A stretch of 64,000 nucleotides of DNA, taken from assembly GCA_964384675.1 (NCBI GenBank), contig CAYLNK010000002.1, positions 3,180 to 67,179 of the forward strand. The letters are read 5' to 3'. The translations under genes and the position numbers were made by a program. Under the pieces are notes generated by a model, which saw only the letters and a program-made list of their open reading frames with translations, had not been told where the DNA came from and did not search any database. The DNA comes from CAYLNK01 sp964384675 (GTDB taxonomy: Bacteria; Acidobacteriota; Thermoanaerobaculia; UBA5066). Shown here piece after piece: positions 49,521 to 59,183 of the stretch (within the stretch, counting starts at the first letter, position 1; each line of letters opens with the position of its first letter).

Positions 49521-51343
49521 CTCCTCTCCACGCGCTGCGCCCGTCCGAGGAGCTCCGCCAGCTCCGGATCGGCCAGCGTCTCCTTCTCGAGGAGGGTCGC
49601 GGCTCCGCTCTCCAGGAGCGCCCGGTTCAGGTCCAGGATCGTCCGGGCCTGCTGGAAGGCCCGCTCCACGATCTCCCGCACGGCCACGTCGATCTCCCGG
49701 GCCGTCTCCTCGCTGTAGAGGCGCCGCTCGAAGGCCGGACCGCCCGGCCCGAGGAACGTGCCCGGCTCCGACTCGTAGCTCACCGGTCCGAGGTCGGGGA
49801 CCATCGCGTACCGCGTCGCCATCGCGCGGGCGATCTGGGTGGTCTTCGAGAGGTCGTCGGAGGCGCCGGTCGAGAAGTGCCCGTAGATCAGGTGCTCCGC
49901 GGCGCGGCCGCCGAGGAGGACCGCCATCTTCCCCTCCAGCTCCTCGCGCGTCATCAGGAACCGGTCCTCGATGGGGCGCTGGAGCGTGTAGCCGAGCGCC
50001 CCGATGCCGCGCGGGATGATCGAGATCTTCTGGACCGGATCGCTTCCGTGCGTCGCCGCCGCCACCAGGGCATGGCCCATCTCGTGGTGCGCGACCACCT
50101 GCCGCTCCTTCGGGTTCAGGATCCGGTTCTTCTTCTCGAGCCCCGCGACGATCCGCTCGATGGCGACCGTGAAGTCGTTCGTGGAGATCGACGTGGCGTT
50201 CCGCCGCGTGGCGACGAGGGCCGCCTCGTTGACGAGGTTCGCGAGGTCGGCGCCGGTGAACCCGGGCGTCAGCGCCGCCACCTGGTCGAGCGCGACGTCG
50301 GGCGCCAGCGTCACGTTCTTCACGTGGACCTTCAGGATCTCGACGCGCCCGATCTTGTCCGGGCGGTCCACGAGCACCTGCCGGTCGAAGCGCCCCGCCC
50401 GCAGCAGGGCGGGGTCGAGGATCTCGGGCCGGTTCGTCGCGCCGAGGAGGACGATGCCGCTGGTCGGGTCGAAGCCGTCCAGCTCGACGAGGAGCTGGTT
50501 CAACGTCTGCTCCTTCTCGTCGTGCCCGCCGAGGCTGGACCCGGAGCTCCGTGCCCGCCCCATCGCGTCGAGCTCGTCGATGAAGATGATGCACGGCGCC
50601 TTCAGGCGTGCCTGCTCGAAGAGGTCGCGCACCCGGGCCGCCCCGACGCCGACGAACATCTCCACGAACTCCGAGCCGCTGATCGAGAAGAACGCCACGC
50701 CGGCCTCGCCGGCGACGGCCCGCGCCAGGAGCGTCTTGCCGGTGCCCGGGGGCCCGACGAGGAGGACTCCCTTCGGCATCCGCGCGCCGAGGCGCCCGTA
50801 CGACTTCGGGTCCTTCAGGAAGGAGACGATCTCCTCCAGCTCGTGCCGCGCCTCGTCGACGCCGGCGACGTCGGTGAAGCGCACCTTCACCTCGGTCTCG
50901 ACGTACACCTTCGCCTTGCTCTTGCCGATCGAGAGGAGGCTCCCGCCGGGACCGCCGGCCCCGCCCATCTTCCTCGAGAGATAGACCCAGACGCCGAAGA
51001 AGATCAGGACGGGGAGGATCCAGGAAAGGAGCGTCGCGAAGAACTTGCTCTCGACGCGGCCCGAGAACGTGACGCCTGACGTGCCGAGCTCCTTGGCCAG
51101 GTCGACGTCGACGCGCGTCGCGATCACGGTCGTCTTGCCGTCGTGGGGCTCCTTGAGCGTCCCTTCCACCTGGTCCAGGGTGACGACGACCGACTTCACC
51201 TTCCCGTCCTTCACGAGCTTCTGGAACTCGCTGTACGGGATCGGCTCGATGGTGGCGTAGCGCACCCAGACGTCGTGGATCAGGAGGATCCCGAGGAGCG
51301 CGATCGGGAGGTAGCCGAGGTTGAACTTGGTCTTCGGGTGCAT
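49517..51343 (-). CDS. ftsH: ATP-dependent zinc metalloprotease FtsH
   Basis: This membrane-bound AAA+ protease degrades misassembled membrane proteins and selected regulators. The protein has 608 residues. Two N-terminal membrane helices (about 10-26 and 108-125) flank a periplasmic domain. The AAA domain has Walker A GPPGTGKT, Walker B IIFIDELDA and the second region of homology ATNRPEILDPALLRAGRFDR. The protease domain has HHEMGH (the zinc HExxH motif). The FVGVG pore loop is present (EMFVGVGAAR). A TAGAGT box lies nine bases before the ATG together with GGGGGAG as Shine-Dalgarno. The small gene downstream overlaps the stop. Confidence 0.97.
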   Translation of the reverse strand: MHPKTKFNLGYLPIALLGILLIHDVWVRYATIEPIPYSEFQKLVKDGKVKSVVVTLDQVEGTLKEPHDGKTTVIATRVDVDLAKELGTSGVTFSGRVESKFFATLLSWILPVLIFFGVWVYLSRKMGGAGGPGGSLLSIGKSKAKVYVETEVKVRFTDVAGVDEARHELEEIVSFLKDPKSYGRLGARMPKGVLLVGPPGTGKTLLARAVAGEAGVAFFSISGSEFVEMFVGVGAARVRDLFEQARLKAPCIIFIDELDAMGRARSSGSSLGGHDEKEQTLNQLLVELDGFDPTSGIVLLGATNRPEILDPALLRAGRFDRQVLVDRPDKIGRVEILKVHVKNVTLAPDVALDQVAALTPGFTGADLANLVNEAALVATRRNATSISTNDFTVAIERIVAGLEKKNRILNPKERQVVAHHEMGHALVAAATHGSDPVQKISIIPRGIGALGYTLQRPIEDRFLMTREELEGKMAVLLGGRAAEHLIYGHFSTGASDDLSKTTQIARAMATRYAMVPDLGPVSYESEPGTFLGPGGPAFERRLYSEETAREIDVAVREIVERAFQQARTILDLNRALLESGAATLLEKETLADPELAELLGRAQRVERR

Positions 51344-51352
51344 CTCCCCCGA

Positions 51353-51358
51353 ACTCTA
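51353..51358 (-). promoter_or_regulatory. TAGAGT -10-like box before ftsH
   Basis: TAGAGT on the minus strand lies nine bases before the ftsH ATG and is followed by TCGGG, as in the racemase operon. A Shine-Dalgarno-like GGGGGAG is also present, so the leader may be just long enough for it. Confidence 0.33.
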
Positions 51359-51398
51359 CTCCCCGGGGGACCCGGCCGGATCCCCCGGGGGGAACGCC

Positions 51399-54300
51399 TC
51401 AGAATCCGAGGCTCGCCTGCTGCGGCGGCCCCGGCGGGGCGAGCACCAGGACGCGGGGGCTGGCCGTGCTGTTGTCGATCACCGTGAGCGCCCCGACCAC
51501 GAAGCCGGGCTCGTCGCCGATGGGCTCCAGCGACATCGCCACGCGGTCGATCGAGGCCGATCCGATCCCGAATCCGCCCTCGCCGTTCCAGATGTCGTTG
51601 ATCTGCACCCGCTGCCACGGGTCGAGGAGCCGCTCGATCTCGGCGAGGACGCCTCCGGTGGTCCCGTTCACGACGCGGAGCCGCACGCGGGCCTTCTGGC
51701 CGCTCACCTCGGCGAGGATCAGGTTCGTCCGGATCCCGGCGTACTTCTGGAGGCCCGGGTACGTCGTCACCGGGGTGCGGGCCTTGCCTACGGCCTCGGG
51801 CGAGAACGCGGTGTAGCTCTGGAACTCGGCCCCCTTCGTGCCGCGGGAGGGGTTGCCGACCTCGACCGGGGTCGTGACCGAGGCGCGGGCGACGACGCGC
51901 CCGATGCCCTCGCCCTCGATCCGGAGCGGGCCCGCGGTGTTCACGTCGTCCGGCAGGCCGAACAGGTTCTTCACGACGTCCTGGCCCTTGGCGGCCGGCA
52001 GGGAGCCGCGCGGGGGAAGCGTCAGCGAGACGCGAGCGGTGCCGGAGACGTCGCCCACGTAGTCGTAGATGAAGGTCAGCGCGGCCGGCGATGCCGAGCC
52101 GTTCGTGACCGAGAGCTCGGTCGTGAAGAACGTGCCCGAGCCGCCGCGGCTGTGGACGATCGACGGGATGACCCGCGGCGAAGGGGGCGTGGCGAGCGGA
52201 GCCGCCGGGACCCGGGTCGCGGTCGTCTCGGCGGGTCTGAAGCGTCCCGAGAGCGCCTGGAAGCTGGCCGAGAAGTTGTCGATCAGCGTTCCGATCGCGG
52301 TGACGCGCCCGCCCCCCGAGATCGGCTCCACGAGGAGGGAGGCGGCCTCCACCGCGCCGGAAACCCCCAGCCGTTCCAGGAGCGGGAACTGGGTGTTGCC
52401 CGACGCGGGAACGTCGACCTCGGCCGAGCCCAGGTCCGCCCCGTCGCTCCCGACGAGGCGCAGCCGGACGCGCGCCGCGGTGCCGAGCGTCTCGGCCAGG
52501 ATGATGTTGAGGCGGAACCGGTCGGACACCTTGATGCCGGTCAGGAGGAGGGGCGAGAGGCCGGCGCCGGTGCCGCTGCCGGAGCCGTAGACCGGGATCT
52601 CCGTGCCGTAGCGCGACGAGACGTCGCCGGTCCCCGGCAGGCCCGACGCCGTGGTGCGCAGCGAGAGCTGCGCGAAGCTCTTCGAGCGGATCTCGACGTG
52701 GGCGGCGAGGTCGGTGGTGCCGAAGAGACCCTGGATGAAGTCGTAGAGCCGTACCGTGGCGAAACCGGGAATCGCCTGGGTCACCTTCGTGGCGGAGACC
52801 TGCCCGTCCTGCCCCGACGGAGACGCGTAGACGTCGAACGACACCGGGTCGGGCGAGAGGTTGCGGAGCCAGCCGTCGGACGTGAACACGGTGCCGCCGG
52901 CGCCTTCCTTGTGGACGCTCGTCGGCACGATGAAGGACGCCTCACCGGGGGCGAGGAAGCCGCGGCCGTTGCCGACGACGACGTCGTTCTCCAGGGAGTA
53001 GAAGACCTTCACCTGCGCGAGGTCGCCGCCGTCGCCGCCGGCCGGCGTGAGCGAGAGGACCGTCCAGATCGGGAGAGGGTAGTCGGCCGGCGTGATCCGG
53101 GACGGGTCGGCCGAGAGCCTGATGTCGCGCGACGCCCCGGGCGCCAGCTCGGCCGCGAAGTCGGCGGGGTCGAGGCGGAGCCACGCGCCGCCCGGGCCTA
53201 TGGACGGGACGAGGAAGATCGGCGAGGAGCCCGGGTTCGTCACACGCACGGTCTGGATCGGCGCGGCGAGCGGGACGCGGCCCGCCGTCCGGGCGTCGAC
53301 GATGAGGAGCTCGTCCTGGTCGAGGCGCGGGCGGATGCCGGTCGAGCGCGTTCCGGTGACGGTGAGGAACACCTCGGCCGATGCCGAGCCTTGCGGGTAG
53401 TCGGCGACCAGGCTGCCGCGCTTCGTGCCGGCGCTGCCGACAGCGGCGGGAAGCGTGTTCAGCGTGACGGTGACCTCCTGCCCGGCGGCCAGGTTGGCGC
53501 TCGAGGGGGAGAACGTGAAGATCGAGTCGGGGGTGCGGAACGTCACCGAGGCGGAGCTGCCGCCGACGTTCCGGAACCTCACGGTCGCGGCGGGCGGAAG
53601 CTCGCCCACCCTCACGGTCCACGCGGGCTCGGCCTCCTGGGAGACGACGAGGGACGGCGGATTCGGGGCGACGTTGATCGGCACGACGCGCGAGAAGCCG
53701 CTCTCCTGTCCGCAGCCGGCGATCGCCGAGACCCGGAAGAAGAGCGTCCCGTTGGTGGTGGCCGCGGTCGGGTAGGAGAGCGCGAGGTTCCGCGTCCGGA
53801 TCTCGGTGAGGATCGACCCGGCGCCGAAGTCCGCCGAGGACGCCAGCTGGGTCCGGTACGTCCCGTCGGCGTCGGTCGGTCCGTAGACGTCGGTCCAGGA
53901 GACCGTGAACGAGTCGCCGGCGCGCACGAGGCCCTCGGGCGCGGAGACGACGTCCGGGGGCGAGGGCGGGCAGGCGGCCACGTTGGGCAGTACGACCGTG
54001 TCGAGGACGCTCTGGTCGTTGGTGGGGTTCGGGTCGGGCTCGGTCGCCTTCACCGAGACGCGGTTGACGAGCGTCGTCGGCTCGGGCGGCGCGGAGACGA
54101 ACAGCGTCACGGTCCTCGACGTGCCGGCCGGGATCGTCCCGAGGCCGCAGGTGATCGGGGCCGTTCCGGTGCAGGTGCCGAGGCTCGGCGTCACCGAGAT
54201 CGGCGAAACCCCGGCGGGCAGGGTCTCGGTGAGGGTGACGTTCGTCGCCGGCGCCGGGCCGTTGTTCTGGATGAAGAGCGTGTAGGTGAGGAGACGCGTG

Positions 54301-57134
54301 GCACGGGCCGGACTGGGCGACGCGCTCTGGAACACACCGAGGTCGGCGGAGCCGGGCGGTGCGACGCGCGTCGTCGACGCCGCGGAGTTGTCGTCCAGGC
54401 TCGGGTCCGGCTCGAGCGCGCTGATGCGGGCGCGGTTGGTGATCTGGGGCGCGGCACCGGCGGTGACCGTGGCGGCGATCGAGAGCGTCACGTCCTGTCC
54501 CGGCACCAGGGTGCCGAGCGCGCAGAGGATCGGCGCCGTGCCGGTGCACGAGCCCTGCCCGGAGGTCGCCGAGACGAGCGTCAGGCCGGCCGGGAGGGTG
54601 TCGGCGACGACGGCTCCCGTCGCGGTCGTCGGACCGTTGTTGCGAGCCGTCAGGACGTACGTGATCCGCTGGCCCGGGATCACCGGATCGGGCGAGGCGG
54701 TCGAGCTCAGGCGCAGGTCCGCGAGCCTGTCCGTGACCGTGACCGTGGCCGTGAAGCTGTCGGTGGCGCCGCAGCCATCGGAGACGCGCACCCAGTAGCC
54801 GGTGGTCACGGACAGCGGCGGGGTCGTGAGGCTGTACGACGCGGCGCCCGCGACCGGCCGTCCGGTGTCGCCGCTCGCCCCCTCGTACCACTGGTAGCGG
54901 AGCGTCCCCGTCCCCGCGATCGCCGCCACCTCGAGGACCGCCGCCGTCCCGGTCAGGACGATGGGGCTCGCGGGCTGCTGCGTGATGGTGGGCAGCGCGC
55001 AGCCGCCGATCGCGACGCGCCGGATCCGGTGGTTGAACGAGTCGGCGATGAAGATCGAGCCGTCGGAGCCGACGGCGACGCTGCCCGGGCCGTTCAGCTT
55101 CGCGGCCGTCGCGGTGCCGCCGTCCCCGGAGAAGCCCTCCTGGTAGTACGGGTTGCCGCTCCCGGCGACGGTGCCGATCACTCCGGTCGAGGCCGAGATG
55201 CGGCGGACGCGGTGGGCGTCGGCGATCAGGAGGTTCCCGGCGGCGTCGAGCGCGGCGTTCCCGATCGGACCGTTCAGCCGCGCCAGCGTCGCGGTCCCAC
55301 CGTCGCCGAAGCCGTCGGTGGGGTCGCCGCCGCCGGCGATCGTCGCGATGGTGCCGTTCGCGGCGACCATCCGGAGCCGGCCGTTGCCGGAGTCGGTGAT
55401 GATCACGGTGCCGTCGGGCATCGCGAGGACGCCGCTCGGGACGTTGAGCCGGGCCGAGGTGGCGGGGCCGCCGTCGCCCGAGAACGCCCCGTTCTCGTTC
55501 CCGACCGGCCCGCTGCCCGCGACCGTGGAGATGGTTCCGTCGAGGGCGACCCGGCGGATCCGCTGGTTGTCCCGATCGGCGATGTAGACGACGCCGTTCG
55601 CCGCGACGGAGGCGGCGACCGGGTAGTTCAGCTGCGCGGACGTGGCGGGGCCTCCGTCGCCCAGCTTGTCCTCCGGGGTCCCGCCCCCCGCGATCCGGGC
55701 GATCTTCCCGCTCGCCGCGTCGACCTTGAAGACCATGCCGTTGAAGCCGTCGACGATGTAGAGGTTCTTCGCGGCGTCGAGCGCCACGCCCCGCGGGAAG
55801 CCGATCGCGGCCTCCGTCGCGGGGAGGCTGGCCGCCGTGTCGAAGTAGTAGCCGCCGTTGCCGGCGGCGGTGGAGACGACGCCCTGGGAGACCTTCCGCA
55901 CGCGCTGGTCGATGTAGTCCGCGACGTAGAACGTGCCGTCCGTGCCGAGCGCGATCCCGCGCGGCTCGCGCAGGATCGCCCGGGTGGCGGGCCCTCCGTC
56001 GCCCAGGTACTTTCCCGCGCCCGCGACGGTCGAGACGAGGGTGGTGGCGGCGTCCACCTTGCGCACGTCGCCGTCCGAGACGTAGAGGTTCCCGGCGGCG
56101 TCGAAGGCGAGGCCGTACGGCGCGCGCAGTCCGGCCTCGACCGCGGGCTTGCCGTCCCCGCCGCCGTACGAGCCGTCCCCGAAGACCGTGGTGATGGTCC
56201 CGGTCACCGTGTCGATCCGGCGGATCCGGCCGTGGTAGCGGTCCGCGACGTGGAGGTACCGGCCCGAGGCGTCGAACGCGAGGAAGGAGGGGACGCGGAA
56301 GGTGGCTTGCGTGGCGGGCCCGCCGTCGCCGATCGGGGGCTCGAAGCTGCCGGTCCCGGCGATCGTGGTGATGGTACGCGTCGCGGCGTCCACGCGCCGG
56401 ATCCGGTTGTTTCCGGCGTCTGCGATGTAGAGGTTGCCGGCCGGGTCCAGCGCGAGACCGTACGGGCTGTCCAGCGCGGCCTGCGTCGCCGGCCCGCCAT
56501 CCCCGGAGAACCCCTGTGTGCCGTTCCCCGCGACGGTCTCGATCAGACCCGTCGACAGCGTCACCTTCCGGACCCGGTGCTGGTTGTACGCGGTGTCCGT
56601 GACGTAGAGGTTGCCGTCCTTGTCCAGGGCGAGCCCGTTCGGGGAGCCGAGCCCGGCTGATGTCGCGGGACCGCCGTCTCCGACCCCGTCCTGCGGGGAG
56701 CCCCCGCCCGCCACGGTGCGGATCTGTCCGGTGGCCGCGTCGATTCGCCGCACCCGGCCTTCGCCGTTGCTGGAGACGTAGACGTTGCCCGCCTTGTCGA
56801 TGGCGAGACCGAGGGGCGTGCGGATGGTCGCGCTCGTCGCCGGGCCGCCGTCCCCGCCGCTGCCGCCGCCGCCGTTCCCGGCGACGTTCCTGACGAGGCC
56901 CGTCGCGGCGTCGATCCGGGAGACCCGGTTCGACGCGTCCTCGGCGATGTAGACGTTCCCGGCGGCGTCGACGGCCAGGCCGGTGGCCGCGTAGAGCCCG
57001 ACCGTGGTCGCGGGCTGGCCGTCGTTCGAGCCGCCGCCGGCGATCGTCTGGATCGGCTGGGCAGCGAGCGGAGCGGCCAGGAGCGCGAGGAAGACGGGGA
57101 TCGAAGCGCGAAGCGCTGCCGGGAGAGTACGCAT
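51399..57134 (-). CDS. Giant surface protein with NHL propeller, Ig-like, DUF11 and C-terminal modules
   Basis: The product has 1911 residues. The signal peptide ends PLAAQ before PIQTIAGGG. Residues about 20-705 hold about a dozen NHL-type repeats (GLAVDAAGNVYIAEDASNRV, GLALDPAGNLYIADAGNNRI and others), probably forming two propellers. An Ig-like domain follows (about 712-800, LRYQWYEGASGDTGRPVAGA). Two DUF11 domains lie at about 805-915 and 930-1040 (YVLTARNNGPTTATGAVVAD; YTLFIQNNGPAPATNVTLTE). A fibronectin-like and an ASPM-like beta domain come next. The last 550 residues repeat a beta-sandwich module with RLNIILAE and RTNLILAE phrases, similar to the ends of the giant paralogues at 26.6-35.6 kb. 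GTGAGG supports the ATG at 57134. Confidence 0.8.
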   Translation of the reverse strand: MRTLPAALRASIPVFLALLAAPLAAQPIQTIAGGGSNDGQPATTVGLYAATGLAVDAAGNVYIAEDASNRVSRIDAATGLVRNVAGNGGGGSGGDGGPATSATIRTPLGLAIDKAGNVYVSSNGEGRVRRIDAATGQIRTVAGGGSPQDGVGDGGPATSAGLGSPNGLALDKDGNLYVTDTAYNQHRVRKVTLSTGLIETVAGNGTQGFSGDGGPATQAALDSPYGLALDPAGNLYIADAGNNRIRRVDAATRTITTIAGTGSFEPPIGDGGPATQATFRVPSFLAFDASGRYLHVADRYHGRIRRIDTVTGTITTVFGDGSYGGGDGKPAVEAGLRAPYGLAFDAAGNLYVSDGDVRKVDAATTLVSTVAGAGKYLGDGGPATRAILREPRGIALGTDGTFYVADYIDQRVRKVSQGVVSTAAGNGGYYFDTAASLPATEAAIGFPRGVALDAAKNLYIVDGFNGMVFKVDAASGKIARIAGGGTPEDKLGDGGPATSAQLNYPVAASVAANGVVYIADRDNQRIRRVALDGTISTVAGSGPVGNENGAFSGDGGPATSARLNVPSGVLAMPDGTVIITDSGNGRLRMVAANGTIATIAGGGDPTDGFGDGGTATLARLNGPIGNAALDAAGNLLIADAHRVRRISASTGVIGTVAGSGNPYYQEGFSGDGGTATAAKLNGPGSVAVGSDGSIFIADSFNHRIRRVAIGGCALPTITQQPASPIVLTGTAAVLEVAAIAGTGTLRYQWYEGASGDTGRPVAGAASYSLTTPPLSVTTGYWVRVSDGCGATDSFTATVTVTDRLADLRLSSTASPDPVIPGQRITYVLTARNNGPTTATGAVVADTLPAGLTLVSATSGQGSCTGTAPILCALGTLVPGQDVTLSIAATVTAGAAPQITNRARISALEPDPSLDDNSAASTTRVAPPGSADLGVFQSASPSPARATRLLTYTLFIQNNGPAPATNVTLTETLPAGVSPISVTPSLGTCTGTAPITCGLGTIPAGTSRTVTLFVSAPPEPTTLVNRVSVKATEPDPNPTNDQSVLDTVVLPNVAACPPSPPDVVSAPEGLVRAGDSFTVSWTDVYGPTDADGTYRTQLASSADFGAGSILTEIRTRNLALSYPTAATTNGTLFFRVSAIAGCGQESGFSRVVPINVAPNPPSLVVSQEAEPAWTVRVGELPPAATVRFRNVGGSSASVTFRTPDSIFTFSPSSANLAAGQEVTVTLNTLPAAVGSAGTKRGSLVADYPQGSASAEVFLTVTGTRSTGIRPRLDQDELLIVDARTAGRVPLAAPIQTVRVTNPGSSPIFLVPSIGPGGAWLRLDPADFAAELAPGASRDIRLSADPSRITPADYPLPIWTVLSLTPAGGDGGDLAQVKVFYSLENDVVVGNGRGFLAPGEASFIVPTSVHKEGAGGTVFTSDGWLRNLSPDPVSFDVYASPSGQDGQVSATKVTQAIPGFATVRLYDFIQGLFGTTDLAAHVEIRSKSFAQLSLRTTASGLPGTGDVSSRYGTEIPVYGSGSGTGAGLSPLLLTGIKVSDRFRLNIILAETLGTAARVRLRLVGSDGADLGSAEVDVPASGNTQFPLLERLGVSGAVEAASLLVEPISGGGRVTAIGTLIDNFSASFQALSGRFRPAETTATRVPAAPLATPPSPRVIPSIVHSRGGSGTFFTTELSVTNGSASPAALTFIYDYVGDVSGTARVSLTLPPRGSLPAAKGQDVVKNLFGLPDDVNTAGPLRIEGEGIGRVVARASVTTPVEVGNPSRGTKGAEFQSYTAFSPEAVGKARTPVTTYPGLQKYAGIRTNLILAEVSGQKARVRLRVVNGTTGGVLAEIERLLDPWQRVQINDIWNGEGGFGIGSASIDRVAMSLEPIGDEPGFVVGALTVIDNSTASPRVLVLAPPGPPQQASLGF

Positions 57135-57189
57135 GGCGAACCTCACCTCTAAGTGTAGGTGTCTCACGGCGGACGCGCTGTGAGGGGTC

Positions 57190-58539
57190 TCACCGGGTCT
57201 CCGCCTCCCCCCAGGCCCCGACGGCGTCTTCGACGTGCCCGAGGCTCCTCATGCCGAGGAGGACGACGGCGACTCCGTCCGTCCCGGCGAGGCCGCGAAG
57301 GACGCGCTGCGACAGCGTCCTGCCCGGGACGGGACCGAAGGCGTCCGCGACGAGCCGATCGAGAGCCGCCCGCCGGAGGCCTTCCCCGGCCAGGGCCGGG
57401 ACGATCGCCTGCGTCGCCGCGGCATGCACCGCCGCGGTGTAGCGCTCGGCGAACTCGTGGAACGCCTCGTCTCCGGCGAAGGCCTCCGCGAGCTGGGGAA
57501 GCGTCTCCTCGAGGCGCGGCGCGATCTCACGGGCGAAGACGCGGCCCACGTGGATCAGGTCGCGCGCGTCGCGCTCGATTCCCCGGAGGACCGCTCGCGA
57601 GGCCAGGAGGTCGTCGGTCGACGCGCCCAGCCGGAGGAGCGGCGCCCACACGCGTGCGAACTCGGTCTCCGCGGACTCCAGCCTCTCCCAGCCGTCTTCG
57701 GGGACGGGATGGACGGGTACGAACGGTGGCCGGGCATCGACGAAGCGGCCCGCCCCCGACTGGAGCGGGCGGTTGACGAGGACGTGGAGCCCGGCGGCGC
57801 GGGCCACGTCGAGGACGCTACGTCCGTCGCGGGTGTGGATCGAGTCCCGGGCGCCGAGCTCCGCCGGGTTCATCGGGAGCTGGATCGCGCGGAACCGCGG
57901 CCCCGCGACGGACAGGACGCGGGCGAGGTCCACCGCGCGCGCCTCTCCGCGCGCCAGGACGAGGCCGTTCGAGGAGATGCCGTAGGCCGTGATTCGCCCG
58001 GCGTCGGCCTCGTGCTCCAGATGCTCGAAGGCGAGCCCCAGCCGGGCATAGAAGGCGTCGAGCGCCGCGTCTGCGCCGTGCGAGGGGATGCCCTCGAGGA
58101 GGCCCTCGGGGTTGTGGAGGAGGTAGAGATCGACGCGCTCCTTGCGGAGCCGGGAGAGAGAGGACGAGAGCCGGTCCCCCAGGAACCCGGGCGCGACGCA
58201 ATATCGGAGTCCTCCGCGTCCCTCGTGGACGTCCCCCGCCCATCTCGCGCCGGCTGGCTCCCGACCCTTCACGTACCCCGCCTTCGTCACGAGCACGACG
58301 TCACGCGCGCCGGTCTCGGCGAGCACCTCCCCGACGAGCGTCTCGGCGCGCCCGCCGCCGTACGTGGCGGCGGTGTCGATCAGATTGAGGCCGGCCTCGA
58401 GGGCTGCCCGAAGAGCTTCCCGGTGAGCCGCGATCCGGTCGTCCAGCTGGCTGGTCCCGACCCCGACCCGCGAGACGCGGTCGGAGAGCGGAGGGAGAGG
58501 TGTGAACGCATTTTCGGAAAGTCGAAGGCGATCCGTCAT
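57190..58539 (-). CDS. Aldo/keto reductase with an extra C-terminal domain
   Basis: The protein has 449 residues, about 120 longer than normal AKRs (around 320). The barrel shows LIDTAATYGGGRAETLVGE (catalytic Asp/Tyr region), TKAGYVKGR, DLYLLHNPEG and ITAYGISSNG. The classical nucleotide motif near the end is changed to DGVAVVLLGMRSLGHVEDAV. Between barrel and end lie extra helical segments. The ATG at 58539 is preferred; a longer frame has poor support. It is divergently transcribed from the PqqD-type operon, so it could reduce an intermediate of that system, but this is context inference only. Confidence 0.85.
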   Translation of the reverse strand: MTDRLRLSENAFTPLPPLSDRVSRVGVGTSQLDDRIAAHREALRAALEAGLNLIDTAATYGGGRAETLVGEVLAETGARDVVLVTKAGYVKGREPAGARWAGDVHEGRGGLRYCVAPGFLGDRLSSSLSRLRKERVDLYLLHNPEGLLEGIPSHGADAALDAFYARLGLAFEHLEHEADAGRITAYGISSNGLVLARGEARAVDLARVLSVAGPRFRAIQLPMNPAELGARDSIHTRDGRSVLDVARAAGLHVLVNRPLQSGAGRFVDARPPFVPVHPVPEDGWERLESAETEFARVWAPLLRLGASTDDLLASRAVLRGIERDARDLIHVGRVFAREIAPRLEETLPQLAEAFAGDEAFHEFAERYTAAVHAAATQAIVPALAGEGLRRAALDRLVADAFGPVPGRTLSQRVLRGLAGTDGVAVVLLGMRSLGHVEDAVGAWGEAETR

Positions 58540-58609
58540 TTCCGGCGGGCCCGCACGGCCGCCGCGACGACGGAGCGAGTCGCCGCGAGACTTCCCGCCT
58601 GGTTTCCGG

Positions 58610-58639
58610 TTGACATGGTTTTCGACCCCCGGATATAAG
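58610..58639 (+). promoter_or_regulatory. Strong sigma-70 promoter of the PqqD-type gene
   Basis: TTGACA (58610-58615), an 18-base spacer and TATAAG (58634-58639) make the best -35/-10 match in the window. The leader of about 35 bases carries AGGAGGAGGAG just before the ATG at 58681. Confidence 0.8.
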
Positions 58640-58680
58640 ACTACTCTCGGTCTCAACTGGGATAGGAGGAGGAGAGTTTG

Positions 58681-59157
58681 ATGCTACCGAAGGCTAGGGT
58701 GGAGGGGCTGGTGCTCCGGACCGTCGGGCAGGACCTCGTCATCTACGACAAGGCCGCCGACAAGAGCCACACGCTCAACGAGACGGCGGCCCTGATTTTC
58801 AGGGCGTGCGACGGCACGCGAGGCGTGGCGGAGCTGGCAGCCCTTCTGCCCGAGGGCGGCGAGGCTTCCGAGCGCGAGTCGCTCGTCTGGTCGGCGATCG
58901 CTCAGCTCAACCGGGGCGACCTCCTCGTCGAGAAGGTCGCGGTCCCGGGCGAAATGAACCGGCGCGAGAGCTTCGCGAAGCTCGCCGCCGCGGTGGCCCT
59001 GCCCGTCGTCCTGTCGATGCTGGCTCCCAAGAAGGCCCAGGCCGTCAGCGGCGACCAGGCGGACGGTGCGCAGGGGAACGACGGGGGCTTGATCATCACG
59101 GACGACTCCACGTTCGACGACCCGATCGTCATCGACCCGGATCCGATCGACCCCTAG
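58681..59157 (+). CDS. PqqD-type domain fused to a Tat-like segment and acidic tail (possible RiPP precursor fusion)
   Basis: The protein has 158 residues. Residues 1-85 match the PqqD/RRE winged-helix style (VLYD-like strand VIYDKAADKSHTLNETAALI, then FRACDGTRGVAELAALL). Residues 92-121 read as an internal export signal: MNRRESFAKLAAAVALPVV with an RR pair at 94-95, a hydrophobic core, and AQA at 119-121. The 37-residue tail is acidic and Asp/Pro-rich (DDSTFDDPIVIDPDPIDP). The ATG at 58681 follows AGGAGGAGGAG. An internal ATG at M92 could give a separate 67-residue secreted peptide. PqqD domains bind leader peptides in RiPP pathways; that the tail is the modified substrate is inference. Confidence 0.75.
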   Translation: MLPKARVEGLVLRTVGQDLVIYDKAADKSHTLNETAALIFRACDGTRGVAELAALLPEGGEASERESLVWSAIAQLNRGDLLVEKVAVPGEMNRRESFAKLAAAVALPVVLSMLAPKKAQAVSGDQADGAQGNDGGLIITDDSTFDDPIVIDPDPIDP

Positions 59158-59183
59158 GGCTCCGCGAACCGCGCCGACGAGCT

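Noticed and set aside
57163..57184. Inverted repeat CTCACGGC/GCTGTGAG between the aldo/keto reductase and NHL genes
   Set aside because: An eight-pair stem with a G-T pair and no T-run is weak in a 70% GC genome and cannot be separated from chance.
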